18,978 nucleotides of DNA from the NCBI GenBank assembly GCA_003140115.1, contig PLIQ01000291.1, positions 435-19,412 of the forward strand, read 5' to 3'. Every line of letters begins with the position of its first letter. Position 1 is the stretch's first letter. Positions 15,061-18,978 of the stretch are shown here, in pieces. Under the pieces are notes generated by a model. It worked only from the letters and a program-made list of their open reading frames with translations. It was not told the origin of the DNA and ran no database searches. The DNA comes from Actinomycetota bacterium. GTDB taxonomy: Bacteria > Actinomycetota > Actinomycetes > Streptosporangiales > Streptosporangiaceae. The position numbers and the translations under genes were made by a program.

Positions 15061-16493
15061 CCGAAGAATCGTGAAACGTCGAACGGCCGCAGGTACGGCG
15101 CCGGGGTGTAGCTGGTGAAGGCGGGCGCGGTCGCGACGAGATCGCCGGTGGCGGGACTGGTGTAGACGTTGTACTGGGCGCCGAGCGCCGCAGCCTGGGC
15201 GTTCAGGCCGGCCGGGCTCGGCACGTTCCAGTGCCCCGTGGACAGGCGGTTCAGCAGCGTCTGGGCCGCGGTGATGGTCTCGGCCGGGGTGAACGCGCAG
15301 TGGCCGGCGCGGTCCACGAAGATCTGCCGCAGCAGGTTCCCGTTCCCGGCACGGTCGACGACGCTGCTGTAAGCCTGCTCGTTCTCCGGCACGACCAGGC
15401 CGTCGCCGGTGGTGTGCATGGTGAGCACCGGGATCGAGATCTGGCCGTCGAAGGAGATGTTCTTGGCCAGGTAGGCCACGGCGAACGGATCCGCGGTGAT
15501 CCGCGGGGCGCTGTTCAGCGTCTGCAGGTCCTTGGTCAGGCTGAGCCCCGCGCTCTGGTAAAGCGCCGTCACCTCCTGGCGGTCGACCGAGTTGGCCAGG
15601 TCGCTGAAGTAATTCACGCCGGTGTTCCAGGACACGTTGCCGCCGGCCCGGGCTTCGAGCTCGGCGCGGAAGTCCAGGACGAACGGGAAGGTGACCTCGG
15701 TGTCCCACAGGAACTGGTTCGCCTCCTGGGCGGCGTAGTCGCTCGCCGCGGGTTCGGGCGACAGCGGGGTGAACCAGCCGGGGGTGTCGTCGAGCGCGGC
15801 GACCAGGGCGAGGCGGGCCCGGCCGGCCGCGGTCTGCTGCGCCGCGGCCACCGCGGCCTCGCCGGCCTCCAGGTTGGCCGTGGGGTTCTTGATGTTGACG
15901 ACCTGGATCGTCGGGTCGATCAGCTGCTGGAACGCGAAGGCCGCGTCGAGCGCGGTGTTCCAGGTCGCCACGCCGCCGGACAGCACGCCGCACATGGGCA
16001 GCGCGGCGTTGAACAGGTTCGGGTAGTCCTGGATCAGGCCGGCGGTGATGATGCCGCCCAGGGAGTGGCCCCAGGCGATCGTGGTGAGCGGCTTGCCGTA
16101 GCTCTGGTCGAAGACCTTCAAGGTGTTGACCTGGTCGGGGAGCGCCTGCTGGATGGCCCAGCCGGTGCTGGCGTAGGACGATCCCGCCAGGGCGTAGCCG
16201 TGGCTGAGCAGCCAGGCGCCGGTGATCGGATCGCCGACGTCTTCGGCCGGGTTGGCGGCGCCGGGGGTGACGTAGCCGTGGCTGTAGAGGAACAGCGTTC
16301 CGTTCCACTGGCCGGCCGGGCACTGGATCAGGTACGTGGCGCCATCGGCCAGCGTCCCGTTCACCGTGGTCACGGCGTTGGTTCCGCCGCAGGTCGATCC
16401 GGCCGCCCAGGCGGTCCCCGATCCGGCCGTGAGCCCGCCGATGACCAGCCCGGCGGCCAGTACCATCCCGGCCAGTTTCTTCGTCCGCACCAT
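15051..16493 (-). CDS. Secreted alpha/beta hydrolase
   Basis: This 480-residue exported hydrolase has a signal peptide at about residues 1-30, ending TAWA before AG. The serine nucleophile is in GHSLGG (S144). A probable acid, D364, is in TTGDGLVVP, and a probable histidine, H398, is in DRAGHCAF, completing a triad in the expected order. A Cys pair (35 and 58) near the mature N-terminus could be a disulfide. I chose ATG (16491-16493) because GGAG lies about 10 nt upstream; a GTG three codons earlier (16502) sits too close to that site. The segment between the nucleophile and acid (about 150-350) is long and may form a lid or cap. The substrate is unknown; an ester or peptide bond is likely. 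It is convergent with the UbiB gene and divergent from the response regulator. Confidence 0.9.
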   Translation of the reverse strand: MVRTKKLAGMVLAAGLVIGGLTAGSGTAWAAGSTCGGTNAVTTVNGTLADGATYLIQCPAGQWNGTLFLYSHGYVTPGAANPAEDVGDPITGAWLLSHGYALAGSSYASTGWAIQQALPDQVNTLKVFDQSYGKPLTTIAWGHSLGGIITAGLIQDYPNLFNAALPMCGVLSGGVATWNTALDAAFAFQQLIDPTIQVVNIKNPTANLEAGEAAVAAAQQTAAGRARLALVAALDDTPGWFTPLSPEPAASDYAAQEANQFLWDTEVTFPFVLDFRAELEARAGGNVSWNTGVNYFSDLANSVDRQEVTALYQSAGLSLTKDLQTLNSAPRITADPFAVAYLAKNISFDGQISIPVLTMHTTGDGLVVPENEQAYSSVVDRAGNGNLLRQIFVDRAGHCAFTPAETITAAQTLLNRLSTGHWNVPSPAGLNAQAAALGAQYNVYTSPATGDLVATAPAFTSYTPAPYLRPFDVSRFFGGL

Positions 16494-16538
16494 GAATTCC
16501 ACGCTCCGTCGCCAGCTGAACGATCCCCAGAACGGGAC

Positions 16539-16556
16539 GTAACTTACCGGTAACTT
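16539..16556. promoter_or_regulatory. Palindrome within 11-bp direct repeat upstream of the hydrolase
   Basis: GTAACTT occurs twice (16539-16545 and 16550-16556), with starts 11 bp apart, about one helical turn. Between and overlapping them is the perfect palindrome TTACCGGTAA (16544-16553). The site is about 46-63 bp upstream of the hydrolase start, where a repressor or activator would act. The regulator is not known from the sequence. Confidence 0.45.
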
Positions 16557-16694
16557 GGGTTTTGCTGGACGCAGACACCATAAGTTGGCCGAATTGAGAT
16601 AGGAGGCCGGCGGCGCCGCGGCGAAACTATAGGTAGCTATTCGTGTATCGTTTATTTACGTTAAGTAGTCAGCACGGAAAGGGTGCCGCGCCGC

Positions 16695-17054
16695 GTGTCG
16701 AGGATCCTGGTGGTCGATGACGAGCCCGACCAGCGTTTTCTGCTGCGCAGGATATTCGAGCGGGCCGGGCATGAGGTGACCGATGCCGCCGATGGCGCGG
16801 CTGCGCTACGCGCCCTGCGGGAGTCGGTGCCGGATCTGGTGGTGACCGACGTGACGATGCCGGTCATGGACGGGGTGGAGCTCATCCGGGCCCTGCACGG
16901 TGACCCGGCGACGGCGCACATCCCGATTCTGGCCGTGAGCGGGGACACCCACCTGGTAGATGCCGCCGACGCGATCGTGGCCAAGCCATATGACGGGTAC
17001 CACCTCCTGTCGGTCGCGGATGCCTTGCTGAAAGAACGACGCGCCGGGAGTTGA
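16695..17054 (+). CDS. Stand-alone CheY-like response regulator
   Basis: This is a single receiver domain of 119 residues with no output domain. It starts MSRILVVDDEPDQR, with the acidic pocket at D8/D9, the phospho-acceptor aspartate D52 in VVTDVTMPVMDG, a Ser in the AVSGD strand and the conserved lysine in VAKPYD. Such regulators act by binding partner proteins or relaying phosphate. I chose the GTG at 16695 because GGAAAGGG (16676-16683) is 11 nt upstream. The GTG at 16683 would add four residues but overlaps that site. The stop is 10 bp from the stop of the convergent sensor kinase, its probable partner. The preceding 110 bp are AT-rich for this genome and probably hold its promoter, but I cannot fit a convincing -35/-10 pair. 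Confidence 0.9.
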   Translation: MSRILVVDDEPDQRFLLRRIFERAGHEVTDAADGAAALRALRESVPDLVVTDVTMPVMDGVELIRALHGDPATAHIPILAVSGDTHLVDAADAIVAKPYDGYHLLSVADALLKERRAGS

Positions 17055-17064
17055 AGCGGACTGG

Positions 17065-18978
17065 TCATCCTCGATCAACGGGAAGCGCGTATCCGTCACG
17101 GGATGTCTGGGCGTCGAGGGTGAAGTAGAAGGTGGCGCCGCCGTCCACCGCGCCCTGGGCCCAGGCGCGCCCGCCGTGGCGTTCGACGATCCGCTGGACG
17201 CTGGCCAGGCCGACGCCGGTGCCGGGAAATTCGCGGGCGGCATGGAGTCGCTGGAACGGCTGGAAGAGCTTGTCCGCATAGGCGGGTTCGAAGCCGACCC
17301 CGTTATCGCGCACGTAGAAGTAGACCTCGCCGTCGTCGTCGGTACCGGCGGCGAACTCGATGATGGCCTCGTCGCGCCGGGCGGTGAACTTCCAGGCGTT
17401 CTCGAGCAGGTCCTCGAGCACGGCGCGGATCAAGATACGGTCCGCGGTCACCCAGACGCGCTTCTGGATGGCGAAGCGGACCCGGCGGCCGGCGTCACGG
17501 GATCGCAGGCCCTCGGCGATCGCGGTGACCTCCGCGCTGAGATCGACCCGGGCGAGGTTCATGTCGGCGTGCGTTACCTGCGACAGGCGCAGCAGGTCAT
17601 CGAGGATGGCGCCCATCCGCTCGCTCGCCGCCTGGATGCGCCTGGCGTAGCCGCGGCCGGTTTCGCCGAGAAGCTCGGCGAATTCCTCGAGCAGCGCCTG
17701 GCTGAACCCGTTGAGCCCGCGCAGCGGAGTGCGCAGGTCATGGGCGATCGAGTAGCTGAACGCCTGCAGGTTCCGGTTCGACCGCTCCAGTTCGGCCGTG
17801 CGCTGCCTGACGCGGGCCTCGAGCTCGGCGGTGAGCGTACGAACCTCGGCTTCGGCTTCACGCTGGGCGGTGATGTCGCGCACGGTATCGATGTACAGCA
17901 GCGGGCGGCCGGCTGGATCGCGGACCAGGCTCCGTTGCACCTCGCCCCAGATGAGGGCACCCCCCTTCTGGATGAAGCGCCTCTCCGCCGAATAGGTGTC
18001 GATCTCTTCGGCGGCGATGCGTGCCCTGATGGCGCGATGGGTCTCGATATCGTCGGAATGCAGGAGATCCGTCATTCCGCGCATAGACAGCACCTCCTCG
18101 GCGGTGTAACCGACGAAGTTGCAGAAGTACTGGTTGACCCGGACCAGCTCGCCGTTGAGCGTTACCTCGCCGACGCCGATGGGGGCGTTGTCGAACAAGA
18201 CGCCGAGCCGCACTTCTGACGCGCGCAGCGCGTCCTGCAGGCGCTCGGTCTCGGTGATGTCGCGCGCGGCGGCGAAGACGCCGAGTACCTGCCCGGACGC
18301 GTCACGGTAGACCGAGCCGTTATACATCACCGATGTGATATGCCCGTCGCGGTGGCGCAACTCCAGGGGGTAGTCCCGCACGCTGCCATCGGCGAAGGCC
18401 AGCTCGTAGCCGGCCTTGGCCAACCCGGGGTCGGCGAAGTAGTCGCTGAACCCGGTCCCGAGCAGGTCCGCCCGTTCGTACCCGGTCGCCTGCTCGGTGG
18501 CGGTGTTGACGTCACTGATCGCGCCATCTCGGCCGATGGTGAACATCGGGTTCAGGCTGGCCTCGATCAGGCTCCGGTTGTAGGCGGCCGCGGCGCGGAT
18601 CTCGTCCTCGCCCCGCTTCCGCTCGGTGATGTCCTGGCAGACGCCCAGCAACCGAGCCGGCTCGCCCGTGTGGTCCCGCTCCACGACCGCTGCCTGCAGG
18701 ATCCAGCGCACGGCGCCGTCAGGGCGGATGATCCGGTGCTCGACCTGGTAGCGATCGCCACCCGCCAGCGCCGCCCCGCGCGCCTCGGCCACCGCCGCCC
18801 GGTCGTCCGGATGGATAAGGTTCCAGAGGGTTTCCGTCTTCACCTCGGCCAGCCCGGGGGCCAGCCCGTAGATCCGATGAGCCTGCGGCGACCAGGTCGT
18901 CATGTGATCCTCGGTCGGAACCGAAGCCCACCAGCCGAGCCTCAGGGATTCCTGCGCCTGCTCGAGGAAGGTGTTCTG
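17065..18978 (-). CDS. Multi-PAS sensor histidine kinase (5' end beyond window)
   Basis: 637 residues are visible and the frame is open through the right edge, so the true start lies outside. Although there is a Met at 18903, the 25 codons before it (FLEQAQESLRLGWW and so on) read as the start of the same PAS domain, so that Met is internal. Three PAS/PAC units follow one another, each ending in a DIT segment (CQDITERKR, AARDITETER, VRDITAQRE). A coiled coil then leads to a HisKA domain with the phospho-accepting histidine in SYSIAHDLRTPLR (codon 17740-17742). The HATPase has the N box LLENAWKF, G1 DNGVGFEP, the F box FQPFQRLH and G2 GTGVGLASV. The FSYSIAHDLRTPLRG form is typical of phytochrome-like kinases. 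No membrane segment is visible, so the sensed signal is likely cytoplasmic. It converges on the response regulator gene. Confidence 0.95.
   Translation of the reverse strand, partial: QNTFLEQAQESLRLGWWASVPTEDHMTTWSPQAHRIYGLAPGLAEVKTETLWNLIHPDDRAAVAEARGAALAGGDRYQVEHRIIRPDGAVRWILQAAVVERDHTGEPARLLGVCQDITERKRGEDEIRAAAAYNRSLIEASLNPMFTIGRDGAISDVNTATEQATGYERADLLGTGFSDYFADPGLAKAGYELAFADGSVRDYPLELRHRDGHITSVMYNGSVYRDASGQVLGVFAAARDITETERLQDALRASEVRLGVLFDNAPIGVGEVTLNGELVRVNQYFCNFVGYTAEEVLSMRGMTDLLHSDDIETHRAIRARIAAEEIDTYSAERRFIQKGGALIWGEVQRSLVRDPAGRPLLYIDTVRDITAQREAEAEVRTLTAELEARVRQRTAELERSNRNLQAFSYSIAHDLRTPLRGLNGFSQALLEEFAELLGETGRGYARRIQAASERMGAILDDLLRLSQVTHADMNLARVDLSAEVTAIAEGLRSRDAGRRVRFAIQKRVWVTADRILIRAVLEDLLENAWKFTARRDEAIIEFAAGTDDDGEVYFYVRDNGVGFEPAYADKLFQPFQRLHAAREFPGTGVGLASVQRIVERHGGRAWAQGAVDGGATFYFTLDAQTSRDGYALPVDRG

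Noticed and set aside
15025..16581. 518-residue minus-strand frame overlapping the secreted hydrolase
   Set aside because: It is an out-of-frame shadow, very rich in Arg, Gly and Asp. The other frame carries a signal peptide and a catalytic triad.
18901..18903. ATG proposed as the start of the histidine kinase
   Set aside because: The in-frame 25 codons between this ATG and the window edge encode the typical beginning of the same PAS domain, so the gene starts beyond the window.

Overview
The window is high-GC DNA from an actinobacterium (phylum Actinomycetota). The main evidence is a division and cell-wall (dcw) block in the actinobacterial order, all on the minus strand: ftsW, murG, murC, ftsQ, ftsZ, yggS, sepF, yggT, divIVA (wag31). 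SepF and a Wag31-type DivIVA sit beside FtsZ, and the FtsZ N-terminus and C-terminal tail closely match those I recall from Streptomyces. I cannot name a genus. I see no tRNA, rRNA, CRISPR array, transposase or phage gene.

Region 1 (1-8712, minus strand) is the dcw block. MurG and MurC complete lipid II synthesis steps, FtsW polymerises lipid II at the septum, FtsQ is a divisome scaffold, FtsZ forms the ring, SepF anchors it, and DivIVA directs polar or septal growth. Several genes overlap by 4 nt (ftsQ/murC and yggS/ftsZ); murC/murG overlap by up to 41 nt. The only gene-free stretch over 300 bp is the 321-bp ftsQ-ftsZ spacer. It carries a good housekeeping-type promoter for ftsZ (TTGACC, 17-bp spacer, TACTGT), an AT-rich imperfect palindrome and a leader inverted repeat. 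Two departures from the usual layout stand out. The pgeF (YfiH) gene commonly found between ftsZ and yggS is absent, and the position upstream of ftsW where murD is normally found holds an unrelated secreted protein.

Region 2 (8791-10842, minus) is a large exported beta-propeller-like protein with about ten Asp-box repeats. Region 3 (10939-15028, plus) runs in the opposite direction. It holds a small CxxC/HxxxH probable zinc protein, an unrecognised four-helix membrane protein, and a tightly overlapped trio: a PIG-L/LmbE zinc deacetylase, a DUF2236 (MpaB/Lcp-like) protein and a UbiB/AarF-family kinase. The two junctions in the trio are ATGA and TTGA stop/start overlaps. This trio is the best candidate here for an uncharacterised functional unit.

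Region 4 (15051-18978) has a secreted alpha/beta hydrolase (minus), a stand-alone CheY-like response regulator (plus), and the C-terminal 637 residues of a multi-PAS histidine kinase (minus) that runs off the window. The regulator and kinase are convergent, with only 10 bp between their stop codons. An 11-bp-period direct repeat containing the palindrome TTACCGGTAA lies upstream of the hydrolase. DivIVA at the left edge and the kinase at the right edge are both truncated by the window, not broken.
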